DNA of 64,000 nt, taken from the NCBI GenBank assembly GCA_016081115.2, contig CM071935.1, positions 53,616,680 to 53,680,679 of the forward strand, given 5' to 3'. A program made the translations under genes and the position numbers. Shown piece after piece: positions 45,711 to 58,100 of the stretch (within the stretch, counting starts at the first letter, position 1; each line of letters starts with the position of its first letter). The notes under the pieces are model-generated. The model searched no databases. It was given only the letters and a program-made list of their open reading frames with translations, and was not told the DNA's origin. The DNA is from Rehmannia glutinosa. Lineage: Eukaryota; Streptophyta; Magnoliopsida; Lamiales; Orobanchaceae.

Positions 45711-45909
45711 GAGAAATCTAATTGTAGTCTAGATGTATGAGAATGTATGAGAGAGAGAAAAGTAGAAGACAATTCTAGAGATTGGAGAAGATGTTGGATT
45801 ATCAACTTTTTTCAAATAAATATTATATATTTATATGGGCGTGAATCTAAACAATTTTTCGAATGGCCCAATCAATATTTTCTTTTACAAATTTTACAAA
45901 TATAACATA

Positions 45910-46582
45910 TCAACCCCATATACTAAAAGAAAAATAAAATTGACACATGCCATCACATCATTAATCTTGGACACGTGTCAACTTTCCATTCTCCCAATTC
46001 CACATGGTGACTTCACATTTATCCATATGACAACCTTATCTATAATTTAAAAGATAACAAATAATTCAAAAATTAAGGATTCTACTCTAATATCTTTTAA
46101 ATTTGTTATCTTTAAAACTATTATATTATATTATATGTATCAAATATAATGCACAAAACAAGTAAGAAAGAAAAATAAAAAGACAAGTAATTGTCATGTA
46201 TTTATTTCTTCTAGTTTCCTGATTCCACAAAGGAAAAATAATATCAACTCTAATAGGATTAGCTCACAAATAGTTTGGAAAAGTCTATGTAGATCCATTC
46301 AACTCCTTGCATATTTTTATTGACAAAGGCTCAACTAGTTCTTAATCTATAATTTTTGTCGAAGATATTCTCTCCTTTGAATTATTAATTGGATGTCATT
46401 CCACTTTCAATCAAGGATTTTAAAAGACAACATGTAATCTCCAAAATAAAGAATTTGCTCACAATTAGTTTAGAAACGTCGATATAGATTAAAGCTATTC
46501 GAGCATATATGTATCAAATAAGTTTGTGCCACCAAAGGTATGGTTCTAACAAATCCCGTGTAACACACATGTGTTGTTCTAG
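45910..46582 (+). mobile_element. Helitron copy 2, family 1, inside hAT element 2
   Basis: Starts TCAACCCCATATACTAAAAG after an A; ends with a partly decayed hairpin (CCCGTGTAACACACATG), seven bases and CTAG before a T. Shares GACACATGYCA and the repeated TTTAAAAGATAACAAATAAT blocks with copy 1. Confidence 0.75.
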
Positions 46583-46728
46583 TTATCTAAAAAAACACAT
46601 TATATATGTTTATATTTAATTATGGGCTCCTTAAATTGGGGGCTTTTGGCCATCGCCCACCCTGCCGGCCCTCAGGGTCGGCCCTGCAAGAACTACACTT
46701 GACACTATCATTGTGAGGTTTAGCTCAC

Positions 46729-46907
46729 TGGCATAGCTAGGGGGGCCAACCCGGGCCCCGACCCCCCCTCTTTTTAAATTTTCTATGTAAATTTTTTTGA
46801 AAAAAAAATAGATTTAAGTTTTATATGGTTTTTCTTTAAACTTTTTATCTAGCCCACCGTAATTTCGTGTATCGGCCCACCCCCATTTTATTCCTGGCTA
46901 CACCATT
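46729..46907. mobile_element. Small MITE with a 12-base flanking repeat
   Basis: GGTTTAGCTCAC occurs on both sides (46717-46728 and 46908-46919). The ends are inverted repeats: TGGCATAGCTAGG on the left and, on the minus strand of the right end, AATGGTGTAGCCAGG. 179 bases, non-coding. Part of the 12 bases may be chance; a 9-10 bp target duplication would suit a Mutator-type element. Confidence 0.65.
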
Positions 46908-46919
46908 GGTTTAGCTCAC

Positions 46920-48098
46920 ACAAGAAACAGAACATTAACAATAATACATGTAAAGGAAAAGCTCCCACAACGAATCAAAATCAGAATTCAGCAAAAAATC
47001 AATCAAAGGATAATATAACTCGATACCAACTCCAATTAAAATACTAGAACACCATTTAACTGATGTTATGGAATAACTGAAGTCCAATTAATAGGAACCA
47101 TCAAGTAGTTTAATTAATCAACTTTTAGATTAATTTTACCTCCATTTGTTAATCTAGTTAACAAATTTCATCAATCCAAATGTTGGATAAATTCCCAATA
47201 AAGAATTTCACTTATCCAAGTTTTGTGTGTTATAAGTTCACAAATAAACTACTAGTGGATTAATAACACTTTTTGACTTAATGAATAATCAATTATTATA
47301 CATTCAATTAATTGATATGTTTTAAATTAACCATTAATTCCAAGAACCCACGAGTTATGATTAGTGACTAACAAAATGACATGAGGACATAGACAGGGGG
47401 TAGTAACGAACTTTCTAATTCTAAATATCATGTAAGTATTACCGTTCTGTCAAGTTATTAACTAATGTTTTGATTGAACATAGACCATGACAACCGATCA
47501 AAACTCTAATAGCTCAATAAGTGTTTATTCATTTGCAGTCACGTGATACGAAAATAAAAGGCATGGTGCCTAGACACTTTTTAAGATTAGCTCTTGACAT
47601 ATTTAATAAATGAATCCAAGGACATAAACTATAACACTTATCTGCCATTATACTATGTGATGTCGAGAAGCTTCACATGTTGAACCATAGGAAATATTAA
47701 TTTGTACCCGGGCCAATGGTCGGATTTGTGGGTCAACCATGTGGGTTGACCATATCTGTTTAATACTCTATCAATATAGAAAATAGATATCCGGAGATAA
47801 TTATACGAGAATTAATTCTATTAGATAATTTTATCTGATGTTGTTTCCTACTAGATGATTATTTTAATAACGACCAATGTGATAGAGTTTAAAAGAAGTT
47901 AAAATACTGCTTTCCCACTCTTTCTTCACAAAATAAATGTGAAAAGTAGAAAATATATTTATGTGTTCTTATGTAATACTATCTTCAACGCAACAAAAAA
48001 ATAGAGAGAAAACAATAGTGACAACATTCAAATGCACTTGAATTGTGAAAAGAAAAATTCAACCGCTGTGATTAATTTTTGGACTCAGAGTTTCGTAG
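46920..48098. other. Non-coding region, nothing recognised
   Basis: AT-rich with stops in all frames; no transposon ends or gene pieces identified. Confidence 0.4.
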
Positions 48099-49827
48099 TG
48101 TTGGGAAATTTATTTTATAGATTTTGATGAATGTCATGTAAAACTTAAACTAGAAAGTTGACACCCAATTTTCCTTGTAATTTCCATTGTAATAGATAGA
48201 ATTTTGGAAAAGCATCTCAAAGTCAAATGTCACTAAATGATTGAAATACAAGAAGTCAATCAAGACCGAAGTGAAGACTCAAATAAGTAATACTTCCATT
48301 GTGGAACAAGATTGTGAGTAATTTAATACGACATCTCAAGATTGGAAGACAAGAAGGAAGATCAAGAACTTGATCAAGATATATCACCGAGAAAAAAGAT
48401 TGTGTGAAGTATCGATCAAAGTCATCTCATGAAGCCAAGTCACAAAGTTGAAAATGACTTTTGAAGATGAGTCTTCAAATGATTGGAGCAGACTCAAGTC
48501 ACCTGGGAAATAGCAGAAGAACCAAGAGGAGTTAATCACTTTGTAAATGAATCCGTTGCAAAATCAACTGTCATTTATCAAGAACATTACTTAAATAAGT
48601 AATACTTCCATGCCGCAGTCTTAAAGTGCTCATCCTGAGAAGCGTGCAAAAGGAATAAATCAATGGGAAGCAATAATCGCACCTCGTGTCGAACCTAAAT
48701 CAAAAGTTGCACATTCATTTAATACGATAAAAGGTCTACATCTCAAGATTGAAGACCAAGAAAAGATAAGCCAACGAACACAAGTGTGTTTTGAAAATCA
48801 CCTATCTATCTTCAATGAAATGTGGCGGGCATATTTTTGAAAGTTCACTATAAAAGGCCGAGGAAACTCATTGAGAAGAGGTTACCCAACTGAACCACGA
48901 ACAAGCAAGCAATATTTAAGTTTAAAACCCTTGCAAATATTCTCAAAGATATTCAAGCAAATCCTCAAGCACAAACTCAAGAAAATCAATCCAACACAAA
49001 GTTTTAAAATGAAGGAAAGACAACTTCAAATAAGTTGAAAAACTTTTGAAGAATCAAAAGGGGTCTACTTTCCAAGGAGGATTGTAGGAAGGTTCAAGGT
49101 CGAACCAAGAAAAAAGTTATTGGAGGGCTTCGTGATCAAATCCAAGAGCTTGAGAAAGTGAATAAGAACTATAAGTAGCAAGACATAGTCAAGCAAGCTA
49201 CCCAAAGATGCCGAGATCTTTCGCAGAGAGTCGGACGAGAAGCAAAGAGCGAGAACCTGTGTTGGAATTGGCACAACAGACATTTGTGTGACCAAGGTTG
49301 TCTCTAGACTATTCACCACTTTGTAAACTAAGTCTAAAGAAATACCCCATCTTCAAACCTCTATAAAAATCAATCTGTCATTTATCTTTCAAAGACATTT
49401 ATATTTCACCCATCTCGCATACCTACTTTATATCTCACACACACTTATAAATGAGGAAAATAGCCGATAAACTTATTTGCTATCCAAGCGATTAATAACC
49501 AAGTGCTAAAATCAAGTGTTAAAATAAGTTTAAAAACAAATTAAAGGGTGTTAAGTCTTCCCCAAAACACCAAACGTTGCACCCACATAAAACCAACACA
49601 AACAAGTTAAGTTTCGGGTTAAACAACCATTGAGTTATTCTATCAAATAAAAAGTACTCTATCGAGTTTATTGAGTGGCTAACTCTCTGAATAATCAACT
49701 TAGTTGTCCCTCAAGGACTTAGCTATTTGTGTTAACTCTGTAATTTCTTTAAAAGGACTAAATCAAAAAGTTGGTAAGGTTATTCAACCCCTTCTAAACT
49801 TTACTTACACCCCCTTGGGGACCTACA
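48099..49827 (+). repeat. Element D, 5' LTR
   Basis: 1,729 bases, about 160 longer than the 3' LTR because of foreign-looking stretches, e.g. 49251-49287, which resembles the gag zinc-knuckle region. TATA box at 48849-48856. Confidence 0.85.
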
Positions 49828-49974
49828 AATTTCCTGGGTATCGGGCGGTTGGTTCATTGAGCCTTCCGAAAAATCAGACTGGTTATTGAACTAGAACTAT
49901 AATCTTTTGTAAAAGATTTTTAACACTTGTATTTTCAAAATCTTTCATTCGTAGCAAAGTTATTATCATGGAAG
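49828..49974 (+). other. Degenerate primer binding region of D
   Basis: Where A has AGTGGTATCAGAGCGG, D has a scrambled CTGGGTATCGGGCGG; GGTTGGTTCATTGAGCCTTC then continues as in A. The tRNA site is lost. Confidence 0.6.
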
Positions 49975-50490
49975 CAAATGCTTGGAAACAGATTGGTTTC
50001 CTGGTTTAGTAAGAATCAAAACTCAATAGCCACATCCACACAAGGAGTCATCTGAAGCAGTACATAGTGATGCATGCCGATGGGAAAGCAAATCAAATCT
50101 TCATTCAAGAGGCAAATCCTTTTTCAACTAGGATATTGTATTTTTTATTTGCCCAAGTCTTATGGATGAGACAAGAATAGAGAGATTATGAAATTGAAGA
50201 AAAAGAGATTCCAAATATGTGTGATAACACAAGTGCTATTATCTGCAATCACTCGGAAATCCAAACTCTCAAAGAAGCATTCAAGAACAAAGCACATTTA
50301 TACTCAAAATCGATACACAGATATCATTTTATAAGAGATCATGTTGAAAAGAAAGACATCACTTTGGAATATATCTCAACGATAAAACAAGAGGACTATG
50401 GTCACGACATATTCACCAAGCCCTTATGTGAATCAAGATTTGAAGAGCTTAAGCATGAGCTAGGGTTAATTGACAACATTGTGAGTTAAC
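49975..50490 (+). pseudogene. Element D, gag start fused to an RNase H remnant
   Basis: MEAN of gag (49969-49980) runs into CLETDWFPGLVR-type sequence of RNase H, out of frame. Downstream, CDNTSAI, YHFIRDHVEKKDI, DIFTKPLCESRFEELKHELG are recognisable RNase H C-terminal motifs (50217-50489). Short stretches resembling integrase sequence interrupt it at 50068-50142 and 50263-50314. No function possible. Confidence 0.75.
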
Positions 50491-50886
50491 ACTCGAAAGA
50501 AGACTCAATCGAAGAGATGGAAGATAGAAAATGAAAATTGAATAAGTTTTTCACATCGGAAGTGAAAAGACCATATCGGAAAGTCATTTGTTGTATCGAG
50601 TTAGGAACAACCTCCGGGTTTTGAGCCAGAATTATTGGTGATAAGGTGTACAAACTCAAGCATTATATGGATTGAAACAGGCACCAAGAGCATGTTTGAT
50701 ACATGTTTTTATCTTAATTTTGATGATTTTATTTTTGTCACCAAAACAATGAGTCTCCTAATGAAAAATGGTTTTAATATTTTCAGAGAAGAAGAATCAA
50801 GTCATTATTGAGATAAGGTTCAGTCATTTATGAGCTAAGTGACAAAAACGCAACATCGTTTTAAATGAGCGGAATGTTTTTAAAGA
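50491..50886 (+). other. Spacer of D with RT-like and element C-like patches
   Basis: 50607-50696 resembles RT (from CAACCTCCAGGTTTTGAGC to CACCAAGAGCATG in A 25302-25392), and 50698-50790 resembles the start of element C's LTR. Confidence 0.6.
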
Positions 50887-51218
50887 TGACGTCGACCGTA
50901 ATAATGACAGGTATAGTCAAAAGCTCGATAAGCATATGATTGGATATAAATGTTCTTTTCTCTTATTTACGTGCCGCATTAAATGCGAGGAATTAAATGC
51001 GGTTTGGCGTGTTAAATCTGAACCGTTGATTTTGATCAAATTTCAAAATCCAAAGAACCGTCCTTTCATAACCCTTATATACACTTTCTGCAATTTTCTC
51101 TCTCACATTCAAAAACTATTCATCTTCAAGCAATAGAAAACAAGCTATTTTCTCTATCGAAAACCCTAAGAGTCCTCATACCAGTTTATCAAGTTTTAAT
51201 CGGTAAAAATCTCTAAAA
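50887..51218 (+). promoter_or_regulatory. Putative internal promoter of D's 3' ORF
   Basis: TGACGTCG (50887-50894), a changed second motif (TGACA), TATATA (51076-51081) and a CT-rich leader, 143 bases from TATA to the ATG at 51219. Confidence 0.45.
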
Positions 51219-54200
51219 ATGGCACCGAAGTTTGATTTCGTCAAGCTATCGAAGCAAATCCACTCAGGATCATCAGTGGATTTTAAAGGCATGGTAAAGC
51301 AGGGTTCTGATGAAACCCTAGTGAAGAAGATTGCTGAAATGTTGGAAAAGTCAGGTTTTAAGGCCTTTCTGACTTTGGAATACTCTCATACCTATCTTGA
51401 GGAGGTAAAATCGCTCCTTATTTATTTTGTACGTCAATGCGGAAGTGCGGGGACGAAGAAATCAAGTCTTCTCAAAGGGATACAAGTTCACCACAATGAC
51501 ATAATGATAACAACTAAGGACCTTGCGAGCATTGTTTGTTGCCGTATTGTCGGAAGGCAAGAATGAGATATATGAAAGTCGATGTTGACTTGGAAAAATG
51601 ATAAGGATGCTTTGCATGGAAAGAGGTAGCCAAACCACCACACTTGATAAAGTGTCTTTGCTAAGGTGGTCTACATTTTAAAATCAAACTGAGAAGAAAT
51701 TGATGTCTTTGAAGGGCGACTATCACAAGATGTCGTCTCCAAATGTGTAGACACATGAAGTTTGGCTTTGTTGGACTTCAACCAAGACTAATGTCAAAGA
51801 CTAAGCCGATCGTCATGGCCGCGATCATGCAGGGGCAAGAAAGTCATCTCGGGCGGAGTTCGTGTATAGCGGATTATTGTTGGAGACCTAACTCTGCGCA
51901 GAACATTATAAATAAATCTTTCAAGGAAGACGGATCCTTTGGAGGATCTCTTGGTTATGGCCTGATTGGCCACACGATAGAAGTGAAGGGTATTCCCCTT
52001 CGACATGGAAAACCTTTCCATGTCAATAAGAAGATGTTTTTAGGCGAATCTCTCAGAGCCCTTTTAGGAGAGAGAGCCCACGCGAAGAGGGGGATACAAG
52101 TGAGGGGGAATCACTGAACCCGAGGACACAACTATTACCTCTCTCTCCTAAGAAGAAAGTTGCCCCCTAATTGATTTTGCAAATTTTTCAAAGAAGAAGG
52201 TTTTCTTGAATATATGTTTTTCCCCCTTGATCAAAATTATCTTTTGCAAAGAAAAAAAATGATGCACTGCCCCGGTAGCAGTCCGTCGCCCCCTTGTAGC
52301 CGTGTCTCCAACCCCTTTTCCCGATTCTTGTTAATCTTCTTATTTTCAGCCGAGGCCGAGAAGGAAGCCCAAATCCCTTTCTCGACCATACGCAAGAAAA
52401 GGGGATCCAGTTGCAATATGTGAGCTCTTTTAAAGGTGGAATATAATGTTGAAAGGGAAGGCGACTCCGTCAAGAAAGATGCCCGGCCCCATTCGCCAAA
52501 AAGAATCGAAGAAGAAGAAGAAGAAGAAGAAGAACCGTAAATTCCTCTGGATTCAAACCAAACCAAAAGGAGAAGAATCTTCAAGCTTTCATAGCGTGAA
52601 CAGATAGTCTTAATCGCCACTCACCGGAGCAAACACCGAGAGATTGATTAGTCACAAACTCACGAGAGGAAGTGCGGTCTCCTCAAGTAATAGATGAACG
52701 CAAAAAGTCGAGGGTGATCGCAGAGGCCTACAAAGACCAAAGATCTCATTCCCGGAAGAGGACAATGATGAGGACAATAAAGCGGCCTTATGAACGCTGT
52801 AGACAACGGAACTTCCAGTTGAAAAAGTTGTGTCTCCACCTGCTACGGACACTGCTGAAGGTGAAGAGCAGCAGAGCATCTTGCCTTCAATTCCCGAAAA
52901 GGAAGGACAAGAAGAAGATGACAATGATGATGTGATCATGTACTCTCCATTATACCCAGATATTCAACGCCGTTTTAAGGCATGGAGAGCGTGGAAATGA
53001 TTCTCTTGATCACGCAGATCATGTTTTTGCTTTGTTTGCACACCTTATGGAGTTTATTGAAGAAGAAGAGGAGTTGTTGCAATTTCTTAAGGGGTCACCA
53101 CCGTGCCTTTGCCCTTGATGAAGATAACTGCCTGAACATTATACACATTTTCAAGGAGAAGGAACGCCGAGGAAGCACAAGCTCTCGAGAAAGCCAAAAT
53201 ATGCCCGCTTACTGGAACTCTAGAACACACTCACCCTCATTTGGATGTGTTCTCAGAGAGTGATGAAGATTTGGATCCCGTTCTTTTTTACAAAAAAAAA
53301 ATCTCCCAATTTGTGTTGCGGCGGCTCAAAAGAGGGAATCCAGAATAATGCATGAGCATCAACTATCGGAAGGACCAGGAGAGTCGTCTCAATCCATCCT
53401 ACAAATTGACCCCTTGGGAGTGGTACATCGGATTGTTACATACATCGTTGCAGCCACGTCCCTGTGCTATCGGAAGATGGGTCCAAGGGATTTGGCAATG
53501 AGATGGACTTTGGGCACCCAAGTTGAGCCAACCACTTCTCAAGGTGTTTTACCACCTGCCCGATCTTTCATGGCCGAGCACTCAATGGAAGCAAATCAAA
53601 TGATTATTCATTATTGAGTTGTAATCTTGAGTTTTGGAGCATTCAGTGACCCCATCATCGGTAAGAACCACTCGGCTAGTATGCCAGGTGACGGGAAACT
53701 CACTCAATCAGAAGCGTAGGTCGGAGGATCTTCCCGCAGATGACTCTATATTGAAGAAAGATGGCGAAGTGGAAACTAAGAAAAAACCTCGGGTAGATTG
53801 ACATTGAGGTTGAACAAAGCTTGGGCTTGACCTTGAGTTTGTCCCAACCAAGTGTCACCGCTTTGAAGGCATGATGATACATTACTCACCGTTGTTGCAA
53901 TCGAGGCACATGATGGAAATGCCCTGGGAGTTAACACTGGCGTGGTGAAACCGCAATCAAGGGGTTGAGACTCCTATGGATGCCAATGTTGAAGACCCTC
54001 GCATTTAATGACCAAATTTGGTATGGAAGAGTGTTTGATCGAAGGGAATGTTGAAGGCCTCGCACTGAGACTCACTATTTTTCGGAGATTTCTTGAAGTT
54101 TATTTTCGCTTTTTCTAAGGTGTTGAAGGCCCAAGGGAAGTTGAGACCTCAATGGGTAAAGCTCAAGAGATTCAGAACATCCCTCCTGTTCATAGTGCTG

Positions 54201-55705
54201 AATCTGAGAAGGAGATTAGTGCACTTCATGACTCCCAGGAAAACCCTGACATATCATTTCAAAAACAATGTCCGAAGATGAAGCTAAGTCCACACCCATT
54301 GCACATCAAAAAGACCCCAGAGAGGATGTTCTCCAACAGACGAGAGTCGGTCGAGTTTACAAAGTCTGTTTTTTGATGAGTGCGAAGGCCAGGTTGTGGT
54401 TGGTCGGCCGATCGGCCAAACATTCAACTTCGATGATGAACCAAGCTCCCAGGTTTCATCATCATCCGATGACGCTGATATTATAGTTGAGGATCCGGTA
54501 CCTCATTTAGAAAAATCAACTGAGGCCGATGAAGCCTAGCTATTAAGACGATTGAGGCTCGGTCATTGGCTTGACCCATTTCAAAAGCCCCAAGAACACA
54601 CTGGGTGATCTAGGTGAAACCAAGTCATCTTCTTGTTGAGGTGTTGAAGAGGCTCCCACAGATTCTTTGAAGAGATTGATCAATCCACCAGGAACATCAC
54701 ATGCACAGACCGCACAAACAATCCCATATGTGCGAGATGATGCTTTTGAACAGGTATTTCCCTTTTCTATTGAGTTGCCTGAGCTCGAAGAAGAGACTGA
54801 TAGAGAGACACGACGATACACTATTCGAGAAGATCCTGTAATCCCTACAGACTCTATTGTGCCAGCAAACTTTAACTTCGATGCAGAATGGCCGGCAACT
54901 GAATCAGGTGTGACAGCTGAGATCCGTGAAGTCTTCAAGAAGATTTGTGAATAGATTGAGAAGATCAAACGGCACCAAGCCTCACTTGACTTACGCCTGA
55001 ACAATAGAGATGCCACCCTCACAGCAGATTTGAGAGGGATAGTGGTAAGAATCAGAGAGTGGTCTCAACAGCAGAGTGCCATGCGACACGAGCAAGTTCG
55101 CTATTTCAAGGAGTTATACAATAAGATGCTTGTTTGGAGTGCTGACAATGCTGATATGAAGCAGAGGATGCAGGCGTATATTGAGAGGTTGCATATCTCT
55201 CACACAAATGGAGCTCTTTGCGTGAATTCCAACGAAAAGAAGTTTTGTGTCTTAAGGAGACCATGAAAGCAAAATTCACCTTCTCATGGCTGAAATGAAA
55301 CTATCTTGAGTGGTGGCAGTAAAGCAAAAGCCACTCGTTCGAGAATTTGGGACGATCTTCTTATGCCGTAGTGGACTCCAAGCGAACTCACTCTCGAAGA
55401 AAGTTGCAGGGACTCGACTTCATGCTCGCAGGCATGTTCCCTGGGGTCCCTCTTTCCTTTGATGATACAAAAAAGGGGGAAGATGAGTCCTTAAGGAGTT
55501 TAAAAGAGGAGAAGTTGAAAGAGTCGGAAGCCAAGTTTAAAAGAGCAATGGCTCGAAAGGAAGCGCAGGATGATGCTGCGAAGAGAGCCTATGATAAGAA
55601 GAAGAAAGTTGAGGAAGAAGAATGAAAAAGAAGAAGAGAAGAAGATGACAATGCTGATGACTCACGACAGAAGAAGAAGAAAAGAAGGAAGAAACGGGCG
55701 GTGAA
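51219..55705 (+). pseudogene. Element D, giant 3' ORF (heavily broken)
   Basis: Starts MAPKFDFVKLSKQIHSGSSV and is open for 115 codons. Recognisable later blocks, in several frames: FKEDGSFGGSLGYGL (51923 onward), HGKPFHVNKKMF, SSRASCLQFPKRKDKKKMTM region (acidic part), PYVRDDAFEQVFPFSIELPE (54721-54954), QRMQAYIERLH (55159 onward), LAGMFPGVPLSFDD (55423 onward) and a Lys/Arg/Glu tail ending near 55705. Between these, stretches do not match A or B, for example 52140-52260, 53280-53330 and 54590-54652. The order of blocks is as in A and B, which confirms the family architecture. Confidence 0.7.
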
Positions 55706-56009
55706 GTGTTCTTTGCGAACCCTTCATGTATTTTACTCCTGTAAATACATTTTTGTGTAAGTCATCTGTATACTCAGTGAAGTGTTTTGTAATCTTTTCA
55801 CTTTGTATTTGTATCCTACCATAGATGTCTGTACTTTTGCTTTGATATATAGAATGCTTTGATACTGAATGTAAACAGCTGTGTAAAGGACAAGAATGCT
55901 ATGATCAATAAAACGATCTATTCAACGCATACATTCTTTGTTACTGCATTGTTTGTATGTATCTTTGCTGTTTACATATTGTCTAATATTTTTAAGTTTT
56001 GGCATCATC
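55706..56009 (+). other. Non-coding 3' region of element D
   Basis: Matches the corresponding region of A; leads into the purine tract. Confidence 0.5.
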
Positions 56010-56022
56010 AAAAAGGGGGAAA
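56010..56022 (+). other. Polypurine tract of element D
   Basis: AAAAAGGGGGAAA just before the 3' LTR, after CATCATC. Confidence 0.85.
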
Positions 56023-56023
56023 T

Positions 56024-57589
56024 TGTTGGGAAATTTATTTTATAGATTGTGATGAATGTCATGTAAAACTTAAACTAGAAAGTTGGCACCCCATTTTTCT
56101 TGTAATTTCCATTGTAATAGATAGGTGGAGGCCCATTTGGAAGGAAAAGCCAAGAGTCAAGTCAGCTAAGCTTGGAAATACAAGAAGTCAACTGAAGACT
56201 GAAGTGAAGACTCCGTTGTGGAACAACTGAGTACGGCCAAGAAGGAAGATCAAGAACTTGACTGAAGATATATCAGCTAAGGAACAGATGTGTGAAGTAT
56301 CAGTCAAAGTCATCTCAAGAAGCCAAGTCACAGGTTGAAAGTGACAGATGAGTCTTCAAATGATTGGAGCAGACTCAAGTCACCTAAGGAAATAAAAACA
56401 ATGACAAAGAGTTAATCGAAATGAATCATTTGCCTCACTTGAAGTCAAGAACATTACTTAAATAAGTAATACTTCCATGCTTCCAGGTCTTAAAGTGCTC
56501 ATCCCAGAAGTGTGCAAAAGGAATAAAGCAATGGGAAATGTCTACATCTCAAGATTGAAGACTAAGAAAAGACAAGCCAACGAATACAAGTGTCTTTTGA
56601 AAATCAACCTATCTCTTCAACGGGCAAATTTTTTGAAAGTTCACTATAAAAGGCTGAGGAAACTCATTGAGAAGAGGTTACCTGAACCACGAACAAGCAA
56701 GCAATATTTAAGCTGAAAAACCCGCAAATATTCTCAAAGATATTCAAGCAAATCCTCAAGCACGAAACTCGAAGGAAATCAATCCAACACAAAGTCATGA
56801 AGGAAAGACAACTCAAAACTCAAATCACAAGAGAAAACTTTTGAAGAATCAAAAGGGGTCTACTTTCCAAGGAGGATTGTAGGAAGGCTCAAGGTCGAAC
56901 CAAAAGATAAAGCAATCAAGTTATTGGAGGGCTTCGTGATCAAATCTAAGAGCTTGAGAAAGTGAGTTTTAAGAAGTAAATATTCTCAAAGATATTCAAG
57001 CAAATCCTTTGCCACCAATGTGAAGAAGCTTTTGAAGAATCAAAAGAGTCGGACGAAGCTAAGTTAGCCGTGTGTGACCAAGGTCTCTAGGCTATTCACC
57101 ACTTTGTAAACGATCTGATTACTTTAGTGGATTCCTCCAGGAGTTGGAGAAGAGAGAATTAGAAGAATTACCCCATCTTCGAACCTCTATAAAAATCAAC
57201 CGTGTCATTTATCTTTCAGCACATTTATATTTCTGCATACCTACTTTATATTTGCTGATAAACTTATTTGCTATCCAAACTGATTAATAACTAAGTGCTA
57301 AAATCTAGTGTTAAAACAAGTTTAAAAACAAATCAAAGGGTGTTATGTCTTCCGCTGATAAAACCAACACATCCAAGTTAAGTTTCAGGTTAAACAACTG
57401 AGTTATTCTATCAACAAATATCGAGTGCATTGAGTGGCTAACTCTGCTGAATAACCAACTTAGTTGTCCCTCAAGGACTTAGCTGTTTGTGTTAACTCTA
57501 TAATTTTTTTAAAAGGACTAAATCGAAAAGTTGGTAAAGTTTATTCTACCCCCCCTTCTAAACCTTACTTACACCCCTTGGGACCTACA
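56024..57589 (+). repeat. Element D, 3' LTR
   Basis: 1,566 bases, TGTTGGG to CCTACA. TATA box at 56645-56652. More regular than the 5' LTR but with an odd stretch at 56960-57030, where LTR pieces recur out of order. Confidence 0.9.
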
Positions 57590-58097
57590 TATAGATATCA
57601 AGAAGGTTCATGATTACAATCAAATAAATCATTCATTATATTATTTACATGTTTCCCTTCATTGCTATCAGAACAGTAGGTTAATTATCTTGGAGCATAG
57701 AATTTATGTTTCTTTTAATGAAAAATTCATTATTCAATTTTATATTACGATCAATATATGAGTTGGATGTCTAATTTTGTTACACTTCGTATTAAATTAT
57801 GAAATTTTAACTGAAGCATATTTGTATGTTTTATATTTGGAAACTATCATAAAATTATGTTTAACATATTTTAAGATATGATTTTCTAAATTTAAAAATG
57901 TACAAAATCTTTAAGATTTTTTGCTACTGATTGTTTGTTCGGCTTAGGGCGAAATATACATATGGTTAGATTTATTTTTCCATCAAATTTCAAAACATAT
58001 GGTATGCATTAAATATGGCCTCAAAATGAAAGATTTACGGATTTTTTAAAATTAAAGTCGGATTTAAGAGGATTTTCTGCAAAAATGTATAAACATA
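57590..58097. other. Non-coding AT-rich region, nothing recognised
   Basis: No coding block or element end seen. Confidence 0.4.
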
Positions 58098-58100
58098 TTA

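Larger units (their letters stand above)
45349..46686 (-). mobile_element. hAT element 2, with a nested Helitron
   Basis: Flanked by CAAGAACG (45341-45348) and CAAGAACT (46687-46694), an 8-bp duplication with one change. The right end CAGGGTCGGCCCTG and the neighbouring GTGGGCGATGGCCAAA (minus) match the left end of hAT 1; the left end CAGGGTCAATTCTGAC with CGATGGCAAAAAGAAAAA matches hAT 1's right end. Helitron copy 2 (45910-46582) sits inside. Confidence 0.8.
48099..57589 (+). mobile_element. Element D, copia of the B subfamily, deleted and patched
   Basis: LTRs 48099-49827 and 56024-57589 start TGTTGGG and end CCTACA. The internal region (6.2 kb) lacks nearly all gag and pol: gag codons 1-4 join directly to RNase H at 49980. 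Flanks CGTAG and TATAG are poor target duplications. Short pieces from other parts of the family and from element C are scattered through it. Not active. Confidence 0.85.

Noticed and set aside
54543..55022. Minus-strand ORF of 159 residues, and similar ones at 12088-12384 and 30713-30904
   Set aside because: They are antisense shadows of the same coiled-coil part of the 3' ORF in D, B and A, which is why they resemble each other.
48094..57594. CGTAG/TATAG as the target duplication of element D
   Set aside because: Only three of five bases agree; may have decayed, but it does not by itself support the boundaries.
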